DNA from: Limnomonas spitsbergensis
Lineage: Eukaryota > Chlorophyta > Chlorophyceae > Chlamydomonadales
NCBI GenBank assembly: GCA_037349105.1
Contig: JAYJMM010000104.1
Coordinates: 1,646,001-1,710,000 of the forward strand
Reading direction: 5' to 3'
DNA: 64,000 bases
Positions 34,101-46,300 of this stretch are shown here, piece after piece (position 1 is the stretch's first letter; each line of letters starts with the position of its first letter). Made by a program: the position numbers and the translations under genes. The notes under the pieces were generated by a model, which ran no database searches, was not told the origin of the DNA, and was given only the letters and a program-made list of their open reading frames with translations.

Positions 34101-34320
34101 AGAAGCAGCACCTATAGTAATAGCCATATAGTAATACAGTTATATTCCGGTAATTGCATCGATTCCTTTCTTAATCAGTGTATCATACTATCATGGTGTT
34201 TGGCAGGTGCTAGAGGTTAGGGAGGGCCTCAGGTCCAATGGTCTCCTCCATCCATCAAGCAATCAAGCGGTCACACTCCAACAAGCACATCCCATACAGC
34301 TAAAATAAGCGCATTCCTTA
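31196..34320. other. Spacer with no supported gene
   Basis: A 131-codon minus ORF (31737-31342) starts with ATG but shows no domain, and its composition is not convincing. 32284-32485 is a 13-bp minisatellite (listed). From 32500 to 34300 I see no exon, RNA gene or element. Confidence 0.5.
32284..32485. repeat. 13-bp minisatellite (GTGGATCCCAGGT), about 15 copies
   Basis: Units vary as GTGGATCCCAGGT, GTGGATCCCGGGT, GTGGATTTCAGGT and GTGGATCTCGTGT, with a partial higher order (the CTCGTGT variant recurs about every 52 bp). Confidence 0.92.
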
Positions 34321-37300
34321 TTACGGCTGATGTGGCAGGAGCACCTGGCCGCAGAACGGCATCAGCTCCTGAAGCAGCACGCCGGGTGCTTCCTCGTGCG
34401 ACAAGTGGCCGCAGTCCGCCAGAACGGCGGTCTGCGCCTCAGGCATGCTGCGGCAGAGCCGCTCCACCTGCAAGGCCAGGTCAGGGACAGCAGGGGCGGG
34501 GAGGTCACAACGGAAATGGAGGTATAATTACATGCTCGACCTGAGACCGCTGCAATGGGGGCGGGAGCAGGAGGTCAAGGTAGGGATGACTAGGGCTGAG
34601 GAGTGGCGTATAAACGTGAAAACGGCAGTGAAATGTACGGCATGCACCCGCTCTACTGAAATCCGAGATGACAGTTTAAGTATGACAAAGAGTGGGGATC
34701 CAAACCTCGTGAAAGCCAACGGTGGGGAAACGTCACACCGGGTGCCCCTTTTATTTTGAAGACAAAGAGTGACACCTCATCTGCCCCCCTGGAGAACATT
34801 GGCTGACAGGTTCTTCCTCATGCAAGGTGAAATGTTGGCTTCACACTACATCCACACCTCCCACACTGAATTCCCATCTCCATTATATCAATACATACAT
34901 TTTACACCAATCCACCAGACCGATCACACATCTATTCAGACCTTCCAAACTGTAAATTTAGACCTTTCAAACAATTAATTCAGATATTCGCCACTAACCA
35001 TGGCGATCTTCCACAGTTGCCTTGTTCACCACCCCATGCACGCGCACCTTGGCCGGCGTTGCAACATAGTCGTGGGAGGCCGTGATGACGAGCATAGGCA
35101 GCTTCCTGGCAGCTCTTATATGGGCCGCTAGGTCGCCCTGTGTGTGCTCCTTGCTCAGGCGCGCAGTTTCCATCAAGGCCATGTCCCAGCCCTCGACGCG
35201 CAGCGGTGCCTTGTACAGCTCCAAAACCTCGGGGGTCAGCCGCTCTGCATGGTGCCAGGCGCGCCGGTTGGCCACCTCACCCACCTGTGACATGGCAGTA
35301 ACAGGTCCATGCTTCAGGGTTTTGTTCCAGCGTTGAGCCTCAGGATTCAGTTTCAGGGTATAGCTTCTGGGGCTTCAGCTTGATGATTGAGCTGCAGGGT
35401 ACAGCTGCATTTGCAGAGTACAGCTGCAATTGGGTCACTTCACCCAATTATGGCCAGGCACTTGCCAGGGCCTGGGTTCACTTGCGTGGCTCCCGCTGGG
35501 ATTTTCAGGATTCATGGTTTGACCTGAACCCTCTCCCTGACACACACTCAAAAAAAAAAAGGCACTTCTCTGGGAACCTGTAAGGACCCAAATTGCACGC
35601 ATGAATGCTGACTCCCTGCCACTGAGTTTCCGGCATTCCGTGGTCAAGGAACCTAAATTTCAAACCCTTTTGAGGCACCAGCCGCCTGCCGAGACCGCTC
35701 ACCTCACTCCTCAGCAGCGGCCGCAGGATAGACCGGCCGAACGTGGAGCTGGCCAGCAGCCGCGACAGCGTCGGGCCGGTCTGTCCGACCAGGTTCGGAT
35801 GCAGCAGCGCCAGGCCTAGCAGCTGCGGCCACGGACCTGCCTCCACCGCCTGCGACGGCGATGTCACGCCTCCGCCGCCAAACTCCCCCGTCGCAGCCGA
35901 TGAGCTGCCGCCAGCCGACATCGGGTCCTGGAAGGTGGCGCCTGCAGGCGCTGACGGTGGTTGAGCGGGGCCGCTCAGCGACACGCAGCGGCGGTGCCTC
36001 GGCCACGGGTGGCCTCCGCTGCCGGTTGCCGCCGCGGAGACAGCTGTCGCATCTGCCGGCGTGCCCTGCTGCCTCCCTGAGAACAGCCTGCCCCACGAGA
36101 AGCCCGTGGAGCAGCTGGGGGCGAGCAGCGAAGGCGCAGGGTCCGGTCTGGAATGGTGCCGACTCCTGAGAAGAGGGTGTGGGAAACGTTTCGCTTCCAC
36201 AAAGAACACATGGAAATCATATCACGGAAAAGGATGACACACAAACTACTGATAGGCGTATTGATCCAGCCATCAATCCCCCAAAGCTCCTAGTTCACAA
36301 ATCACCCAGCAAGCAAGCAGCACCTTATGGAGCGCACTGTGAAAATGTCGGGTTTTACATTTGGTGTTTGCCAGCCATCGTCGGGTTTATTACTCATTAT
36401 TACTCATCCATACTGACATTCTTCACAAGGGTCGGGTTGTGTGAATCATTATTACTCAATAGTCCCAGCAAGTGTCTGGGCTTATTTCCAAGGTTTCCCA
36501 TCCATCGTTACTTTATACACTGCACCCATGCAGGATTGAGGCAACCTGTACCTGGAGGTAGTAGGCGCATCATCCGCCACCGACGGCGCGGAGCGGTAGC
36601 CCCCTGGCTGAGGCTCTGCTGCAACTGGAAACAGTGTTTTGTGTTCACTGCCAAAGCTACCACTGGGTAGGGCTCCCAGGGCGTCTGAGGCAGCTGCAAA
36701 CGCCTGGCCACCAGACGGGGGGCAGGAAAGAGGGGCAGGCGGGATCAGTTTTCAACCAGGCCCTTGTTGTTTTTAGGGGGGGGAGATTTCCTTCCTGATG
36801 TATTCCTGTATTGCCTGCTGCAGTAATCTTAGCTCTGAATTGTGTCCCCTCTGGTAGAAATGCACCTGTTTCGTTCACCGGCATGTTGCGGCCTCCAGGG
36901 CAAGCGCAACTGGCCAAAATTGGATGACATACCGGTCAAGCACCTTCTACTGTTTCAAAAGGGCAGCGTCACCCCTCCCCAGACAAGAAGAGCAGGCTCA
37001 ACCCAGCCCTAGGGGTTGGATGCCTTGCAGCCAAAGCCACTGAAACCTGACCAACTTCCCTGTCCCCGCACGCCGCACCTGCGGCCCTTCAAAACGTGAA
37101 ATAGAGCCATCACAGCTCGATCGCCTGCTCCTGGGCGACGCGGGGCTGGTGCCCCCGCCCATCGCCGCAGACAGCACCGGCACGCCATCCAGCTGCATAC
37201 CTCTCTGGCCAGTAAACGACCAGCCCGTCCCCAGCAGAGTCCCAGAGGAGCCAGCAGGGGCAAAGAGGTGGGGAGTAGCCGGTTGCGGTGTTGTCGAAAC

Positions 37301-40300
37301 GGAGACGAGGGGTGCGGTCTCCCCGATGCTGCCGATGCTGCTGCTGGCTGCCCTTTGGTTCTGCAGGTCCCCTGGTTGCTGCATGGTCTCAGGTCCGCCG
37401 CCGCTGCCGCTATCTGATGCTGCTGCCGTGGCCGCCGAGTGGGGGCTGGCGACGGGCGCCTGCAAAGAATAGCGGCAGGCCAGCGGAAGTCAGCAGCTTT
37501 AACGCATGAGTGTCAGCAGCATTGGCATCACAGAAATTACATGACGGGGAACCAATCATCAGGTTTCTGATCCAGCAAGAGAATAAGGCTGAAACCTCAC
37601 CTCCCGATAAGGGCTTCAGGGTTCAAGACTACTCTGCAAACTAAAACCTATAGACCAGGGAGAACCGATGCCTGCCGGCTCATTTATTTATAAAATATGC
37701 TTACCGACGGCTCGGTGCTGAAGGGCTGGTCGGCTGCCTCGGGGAAAAAGTTGGCCGAGGAGGGCGTGCGGCGCCGCAGCCCGCTTAGGCGCGGCAAGGC
37801 GCAGCCGTCAGCTGCAGATGTGGGGCTGCCAATGCTCGCCTGCTGGGGTAAGGCGGTTTCGGTGTTCAGGGTCGAGGTTCAAAGTTGTGGAAAGGGTGGA
37901 ATCGTGCCTGATTGGACACGATGGCCAGGTTTCAGGGCTTACGGCTTTTTAAGTCCATGTTTCATGGAGCTATCGAGGCTAGCCTGATTGGACAAGGAGA
38001 GGCCAAAGGGTTCGAGGGGATTGAAGGGATGACGATTAAATAGTGCTTAAGCTCATCTGCTAGGACACTGCGCAGAAGCAGGTTATGGGTTTGAAGTTTA
38101 TGAAGTGCAGCCGCACCCCCCTGAACCCTCCTGCTTAAAGCAGGAACAAAACACACATGAAAAGCAGGTAGAAACTTCACTTGCGTGACACAAACAAAAA
38201 CTTGAAAAACAGCCCCCTTCTGAATGCAAAGCAATCCATCTACCGCTCACCCTGCCGCACAACGTGGCCGCCGTCCCCTCGGCGTTTGAGGCAGCGGCCA
38301 CGCCAACTGAGTGAATCGTGATCGAGGTGTGTGGGGGGCAGGTGGAGGAGGAAGGAAGGCCCGTCGTCACCGCAGCCACGTCATCGCTGGTGCCGACGCA
38401 GGTGGCAATGTCCGCTGCAACCCCGGCACCGGCAGATGGACCGTCGTAACCGCCAGCAGCAGGCACGTGACCCTCATTGGCTGTACCCGCTGCTGCTCCT
38501 GTTGGTGCCTCGTGATCCGCAGCACGCTCAGCCAACGATGCGGCCCGCAGCGCCAGCAAGCAAGCATCGCCGTGAGCCAGCAGCAGTACCTGCATGCAAG
38601 GGAAGGAGCGCAAGAGGGTGAAGAGTCACTCATTTAGCTAGCTTAAGCGCCTATCTGCTGGCGGGTGGGCCGTGTGCCCCTGAGCCAGAAGGAGCGCATG
38701 CGTGCAGAGAAATAGTACAAAAGAGGGTTGAGGATGTAGGGTTCAGGGACGGCAAGAGACCGAAGGGTTAGCAGGGTTAAAGTTTAGGGTCACAGGCATA
38801 GGGGTTCCAGGGTAAGGGTTCAGGGACAAGCGACGGACTGATGGGCCAGCAGGGCTCAGTGAATTGGACGAGGAGTGTGTCCTTGAAAACATGCACTGTG
38901 GTCAGGGCTCAAAGACAGGCAGGCAGTGCGGTCCAGTGCTGCATTCCCAAGCACCCGGCTTCCTTAAGGGGCGGCCAGGGTGCCACGGCTGGCCGATGGG
39001 GGCAAACATTTGCATTGTGGTCAGGGTTCAAGGACAGGCAGGTAGGAAGTGCAGTCCAAGGTTGCTTTTCGCAAGCACCAGAACGCCATAGGGGGCGGCC
39101 AGGGTCCCACGGCTGGGCCGATTGGGGCAAAACATGACCTGTCAACAGCCGGTTGCCGCAGTTAAAGAATAACAGACTACCAGTGCCTGCGGACCTAGAC
39201 CCCCGTGGCCGTACCCAAGGCTGCTAGGATTTACACTGGCCCCTGGGGTCCCATCACCTTGGGCAGGCCAAGCTGCGGGCGCATCATCATCATCATTGTA
39301 TCTTACATGCTGAAACTCATCACACCTAAACGAGAATCCCCCCCTAGTCTCGTCACCTTGCGCAGGCCGAGCTGCGAGCACAGCTGCATCATCAGCTCCG
39401 CCTGGTTGCCCATCGCGTAGGGATTACCGCTGCTCTGCCGCTGCTCGTGCGAGATCAGCGGGCGCGAGGTGAGGCCGAAACCGGGCCGGTCAAAGGCAAT
39501 GACGCGGCACTGGCACTGCAGCGCGAGCGCCTCCATCACGTGGCGCCAGGCAAACACACCGCCTCCAAAGCCGTGAACCTGGGGGCACAACACAGGCTTC
39601 AAGGCTCGTCCGAGGTAAATTGTCCTGGACATATATACCGGAAAGCTCATTATTCATTAAGGAAAGTGATACTGGCCATTGAGGGGAAACATAAGCACAG
39701 CAGCCAAGGGCAAAGGGACCAAACGTCGCTTTGCTTTGAGGTCGATATGTCTAGATCGATTTTGAGGTTTTTGACAAACGGGGGCGTAACCTGCTTATCT
39801 TTGGCAAGAAAACCCCGGCACTTCTGATACACAAATATTTGTCTTTTCGAATTGCCATTCCAGGGCACTCCAGGGCTTAGGGTTTAGAATGAAGCCAAGG
39901 AAATAACTACCTGCGTTCCAGGACACTCCAGGATATCGTGTTTGGGGTTAGCCAAACAATTAGCCATTCCAGGACACTCCAGGGTTTAAGGTTACAGGTT
40001 ACGCTAATTAAACAGTTAACCATGTACCAGGACACCCCAGGCAGGATTTCAGGGCAGCTCAAAGACAGAGCCAGACTGAAGAGATTTGAGATAGGAGAGA
40101 CACAATAGGCTCAATGGTTATTTCTTTCCCTTTCGGATTGGTTCTAAGCTTTCTAGCAGTGCAAGAGCCATGCCTCTTGCTACGCCTCAGCCACCAGCAC
40201 CGGTCAAACCACTGCAGGCGTGGTATTCTGTTTTCTCCTTTCCTCCGGATTAATTTCCTAGATCATCTCGTTTCAAGCAGTTCAAGCGCCATGCCTCGAG

Positions 40301-43300
40301 CTCAACCCCAGCCACCCACCAGAGCACATAGCCTGTCCCATACTGGTAACACGACAAAACGGCCACGGCAGCATTTCCCCCCTCAGTAATCTGTTTGTCT
40401 TGTCAAACTCTTTAAGATTGACACAGTTAAATGAAAGATCGATCGATCGAGAGGCAAACTGAAGAATGTATCCAGATTGAAACAGTGGAGGAGCAACGCC
40501 CCAATCGCTTCAAAACCCACCAGCACTATCCCTGTCCCATACTGGTCACAGGAGCCATTGTCGCTGCTCCCACTAGAGCTGCTGCCACCGGGAGGCGGGC
40601 TGCGGCAGCCGTTGGACAGCCCTGATGGCCACACCTCCTTGTAATGAACCTACGCAGCACACAACGAGGGGCAGGCTGAGTGGAGAGTTCAGGGTTCAAA
40701 CCTCTAGGGCACAGAGTTCACACTTGCAGGATACAGATTTCACACCTTGAGGGTAAAAGGTTCAAACCTGAAGGTCACCGGGCTCAAACCCTTTACTCAA
40801 TGAAGGCACGCAGGCGAGACTAAGGCGGCCGAGGGGAATCAGCAGAAACCAAGGGGGGTGGGGTGGGGTGGGGGGGATTCAGTTGAGACCAAGGGGGGGG
40901 GGGGGATTCAGTTGAGACCAAGGGGGGCCATTCCAGCCCCACAGGAGCCCTGACTCAGCTCAGGGTTTAAATTCAAAACCCTGCACCCTGTAGGGGCCCT
41001 AACTCAGCTTCTTCCCAGCCCCTGACCCCCACCTTCATGCCAGCTACATCGATGAAGCGGCTGTCCACATCTGCCAGCGACTCAGCCGGAACATCTGCTG
41101 AGCTGTCCAATAGCCCTCCGCTCCTATCGCTACACCTGCTGAAAAAAAGGAACCACCAGAGGGTTTCAGGATTCAGGGTTCAGGGTTAAAGGCCAGATAG
41201 GGCCACCCCACTGGGCTGCATGTCCTGTACTCCCCAGCACACTCCGCACACTTCGGTCCAGCATTATAAAGCAGCCTGTCTTCAACAGAGGTCACAGGGT
41301 TTGTGACGTGATGGGGCTTAAGGTCACAGGGCTTGTGACGTGATGGGGTTTAAGGTCACAGGGTTTATGACCTGATAGGGTTTAAGGCCACAGGGTTCAG
41401 GACCTGATAGGGTTTAAGGTCACAGGGTGTGTGACCTGATAGGGTTAAAGGTCACAGGGTGTGTGACCTGATAGGGTTGAAGGTCGAGGGGTTCAGGACC
41501 TGATAGGGTTTAAGGTCACAGGGTTTATGACCTGATAGGGTTTAAGGTCACAGGGTTCAGGAAAAGGTCAATGGCTTTAAGCTAAGCTAAGAAAAACATC
41601 ATTGGCTTTATTGCTGCATTGCACATTGATGACAGCAAAAACTGCTGACAGGGCGAGAAGATCCACTCACTTGCCCATCTCCTCGACATCCGGGCGCCTC
41701 AGGGCAGTCCAAGAGACATCCTCGCCCTCCTCCCACGGGTAGCTGAACCCAGACAGGCCCATCTGGTACCGGCGGCGCGCCACCTCCACGGTGCGCCTGC
41801 AAACAATAATATTGATCATTTAATCGAAGCAAACCGGCAACATGACAGTGCGCCTGCAAAAGGTCGTATTGATTACCTGCATTTTATCGACCGGAATTGG
41901 AAACATGACAGTGCGCCTGCAAAAGGTCGTATTGATTATTTGACTGAAGGACCGCCAACAGCACAATAGGCCTGCAAAAGGTCGTAACGTATTGATTCTT
42001 CAATCAAAGCAAACAGGAAACACGAAGGTGCACCGGCCGTAGGTATTTCCTCCTCCACAATGTGGCAGCAGATGACGTACCAATTTCCCCCCAAATGGCA
42101 ATTGGCAAGCTAGATCGCCGTTTATCTTGAACAGCCTTCGTTGTTTTAATGACAAGGCAGATGGATTTTGGCTGAAGTACACATGTGCATTGTATTAAAA
42201 CGCATCTGGTACTGTGCTTATATTTTACACAAACGCACCTGGCAGCAAACCCTGCCGGCATGTATACACACTTATCACCCTGCATATAACACAAACAGTG
42301 CTGTGCCGATTACAGTCCCTACGGTGGCTGAATTACGTAGCTGGGTTCCTGCACCGTAATTCTAGGCAATTCAGCTACTTTTACCAGCAAGGGACCGTAA
42401 TTACCGAAACACATTCTGAATTACGGCGCAATTATACAGCGCTGAACACAACGCACCTGGCAGCAAACACATGCAGCCAGCAGAAGGCGCCCGTGATGAG
42501 GAGGATGGCGGCCGCGGGGATTCCGTCCTGCCCATAGCGGTACAGGATGATCTTCACCACGATGTACGGAAAGCACAGCGCACAGAGCAGGTACGAGGTG
42601 TAGAGGTACGTCCGGTGGGCCGCACAGCCGGCGCTGAATGTTTGGATTCAGGATAAGGTCGATTTCAGGGGGATATTTTTCAGCACCTGGTTCCCAGCAT
42701 TTGTCTTTTTTGTAGATTGCTGCCCTCGCTGAGACCTCACAGAGTGGGGATTGAGGCTAGAAGGTTATGCCTAGAAGGTTCAGAGTTTCAAATGTTGAGT
42801 TGAAGTTTAAAGTGTTCATCGGTAGTTTTACTAGTTGAAAATTGAAGTTGAAGATACAAATGCTCAATTTCAAGTTGACTTTTAAAGGCTAGAGGTTACA
42901 GGGGGCTGTCATGACTACCGGTAGGACCCCTTTCTCGACAAAACACATAGTGAGACCATTACCGGTACATTAACACTGCGTTAACCCTCACAAGCCACCC
43001 CAATACCAGGCCAGAATGGGGCAAGGCTTGTAAGGATGAGGGAGGGCTTGTGAAGACTTGCTGCACATATTCCCGACATGCTGATTTTTGATGCTACGCA
43101 CTCATTTCAAGCACCTACACACACACACACATGCACGCATGGCCGCACTACCATCCCCCCCATCCGCACGGTGCAATAACGCATATATCACGTATATGAT
43201 CGCTTAAAATATTGCATGCGCACATGACAACACATGGACGCGCCACACTCCGAAATCGCTCACATCATGCGACACCAGCCCGTCTGGTGCCGCTGCGGGC

Positions 43301-46300
43301 TTCAAGGCTTTGCTTACGAGGGTTGAAGCGTTTCAGGTTATGTCGAACTCGCACCTGTGGGCATGGCACACTCCCCATGCATAAGTGATGCTGAGCAGCA
43401 CGGAGCGCACAATGGCCAGTCCCACGATGTCCTCCAATGAACACATCCAGTTGAAGCTATAATTACTAGCAGACTCGTGGATAATGAGCGACCTGCGCAG
43501 GCGGGGAAGATTTCAAACAAGGGTTTGAATCAGGTGGTTTGAATCGGGGTGGTCGAATGCGAGTTTTCGAATCAGTTAAGTCATACCAAGGGCTGAAATA
43601 ATCAAATCGAATCCAGGAATGCAAATCCAGGACTCAATCAGGGATTGAGGATGGGATTTCAATATGTAGGTTTTTCCAAGGAAGGTGAAAATACTTTTTA
43701 CTTCAAAACAAGGATAATGACAAAACTACATACCAGTACAGCATATATAAATAACAGCACCTCTAAATACTGTGAAAAATTGAGGCAAACCCTTGGGAAC
43801 AGGAACAGGGAGGCATCCCATCCCAAAGCAGTACGGTACCCTAGGCTGCCACCAAGTTGCAGCGCAGACGCAAAATCCCACTTTTGCTGCTGGGCTTGAT
43901 AGCTTGAGGTATTGCATACAAAGCAGCTTGGATGCCCCAAGGGGCAGCGCGTCAACCCAGCAATGAGACTCTGGGTGAAGGCTTGGATGCTGTACCAGCA
44001 GCTGTTAGGGAAGTCTAGGGGGCGAGATCCGGGGTACAAGTGTTTCTGCTTTCAAAATGTATACGTCCTTTTCTAGGCGCCGACAGGGTGCACAAGTGTG
44101 TGCAAGCTGGCACTCTTGCCTTAAGAAAACCAACTTCTTTTGGCGAGTGGCTAGGCTGACAATGCCTCTCCAACTGATTTTTGACTCGCCCTATTGGTCG
44201 CCAATGGCCACCACGCGACTAATGCAGAAACACTGCGGGGTGACTCCCCCCAAGCAATGCACACGAGATCTGGATCATGCAACCCACCTCGAGATGCTGA
44301 GGAGGGGGGTCAACGCGGCCGCCATGTCCACTACAACTTCTGCAAACCACCTCGAGATGCTTAGGAGGGGGGTCAACGCGGCCGCCATGTCTACTACAAC
44401 TTCTGTAACCCACCTCGAGATGCTGAGGAGGGGGGTCAACGCGGCCGCCATGTCTACTACAACTTCTGCAACCCACCTGGAGATGCTGAGGAAAAGGTTC
44501 AAAGGGACGGCCATGTCTACTACAACTGCAGCAACCCACCTTGACATGCCGAGGAAGTAAATCAGTAGTACTGCCACGAGTTCGATAGTGGACAACACCC
44601 ACGGCGCCTGCAACAATACAAGGCATGGCTTAGAAAAGGCTGAGACGCGTGGAATAACCTTGATAGTGGATGGCACCCACAAATGGTGGGCACCATAGAA
44701 AAGGCTGAAACACGTGGGCACCACAGAAAAGGCTGAAACACGTGGGCACCATAGAAAAGGCTGAAACACGTGGAATAAGCTCACTCGTGGACGGCAGCCA
44801 CGGCACCTGCAACGACAGGTAAGCATGGATCAGACATCACGCAAGTAAGTCAACAGCTCGGCCACCAGGTTGATAGTGGACAGTAACCAAGGGGTCTGCA
44901 ACGACACAGAAGCATGGCCTAGGAAAGGCTGGGAGGCAGGGAGGGGAGCCCCTGCATCGCGACAAATTAATGCAGATGTTGGATTTATTACAAGCTGGAA
45001 ACAATGATACTGCAAGAGTTCCAATGCTGTTCAAACAATCAGCAGTGTTGTAAAATTTGGGAAACAAAGGAGAGGGGGGACAGTGTCACACATGAGCCCA
45101 GCCCGACCCATTTCTGGCTTCAACATTGCACCAGCATTTGCATGGATTGACCAGCCAAACAGCGCATGGCAGTGACCCCAATTCTCTGAATCCTACCCAT
45201 ACAAGGAGCCAAGGACCATCCATGTATTTTGTCATATACTCATAAATATGTAGGTACGGTAATCCCCGTTATTTTCCCAGTTCCTCCTGCTCGCCCTGCC
45301 TGGCCGCATCCAGAAGGGCTTCACGAGGGCAAAGCGGATCAAACAGCGAGATTCCGCAGAGACAAAGTGTTAAGACAAAGTGTTGAGACAAAGTGTTGAG
45401 ACGAAGTGTTGAGACAAAGTGTTAAGACAAATTGTTGAGACAAAGTGTTGAGACAAAGTGTTGAGACAAAGTGTTGAGACAAAGTGTTGAGACAAAGTGT
45501 TGAGACAAAGTGTTGAGACAAAGTGTTGAGACGAAGTGTTGAGACAAAGTGTTGAGACAAATTGTTGAGACAAAGTGTTGAGACAAAGTGTTGAGACAAA
45601 GTGTTGAGACAAAGTGTTGAGACAAAGTGTTGAGACAAAGTGTTGAGACAAAGTGTTGAGACCATGCTGCTGAGTGCATGCACAGGTACTGAAAGACATC
45701 TATCACGCATGAACGACCACGGTGTTTATTTTTCGGCTGCAATTACCGGGCCGCCCCGCAGCCACCCATGGCCCGATTGGGACTAAGCCTGGGCCGGCCT
45801 GCGGCAGGCCCAAGCAGTATGGCTGGCCATACCTGGGGTCTCCAGCCGAAGGCCGCAGCGTATGATATGTATTTAAGTCACGAAGAAAGAAAGGCAGGGC
45901 GCCCAGCCACCCGGGGGAGCCACTGATGCAGTCCGCTTTGAGCGTGTAGCATCCAAAATGAGTTGGGAATGTGCAGGTCCTCGCACACCTGGTCTCCTGA
46001 GCTCTTGACCTCTCAAAGCTTTTTACACCCGCTTGCATCTCCCGCCTGCTACATGGACTAGGCCAGGCAAGTCTAAAAGCACGCAGTTGTGCCCTCCACC
46101 TCCCTTGCACCCCTGTCCACAAAATGGCTGACTCGCAATCGTTTGAGTGACCCTGCTTGTCCTCTGCTCCATACTGAGCCCCCCGCCCCCCCTCACACAC
46201 ACGTGGCGTCTGACTCTCGAATTCCTCCCTAACTCCCTTTCTGGGGGAAAGACGAAACCTGGCATCCGCACCCACCAGTACTTGGAATATGGAGGCGCTG

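Noticed and set aside
35505..36209. Single 234-codon minus ORF as a separate gene
   Set aside because: It is the hydrolase exon 36165-35703 read through both flanking introns.
44057..44560. Plus-strand 167-codon ORF with LEMLRRGVNAAAMSTTTSA repeats
   Set aside because: It is the reverse side of the 63-bp repeats; the minus strand contains the real exon and donors.
45339..45742. Minus-strand ORFs with QHFVSTLCLNTLS repeats
   Set aside because: They are generated by the 13-bp ACAAAGTGTTGAG array in a hydrolase intron.
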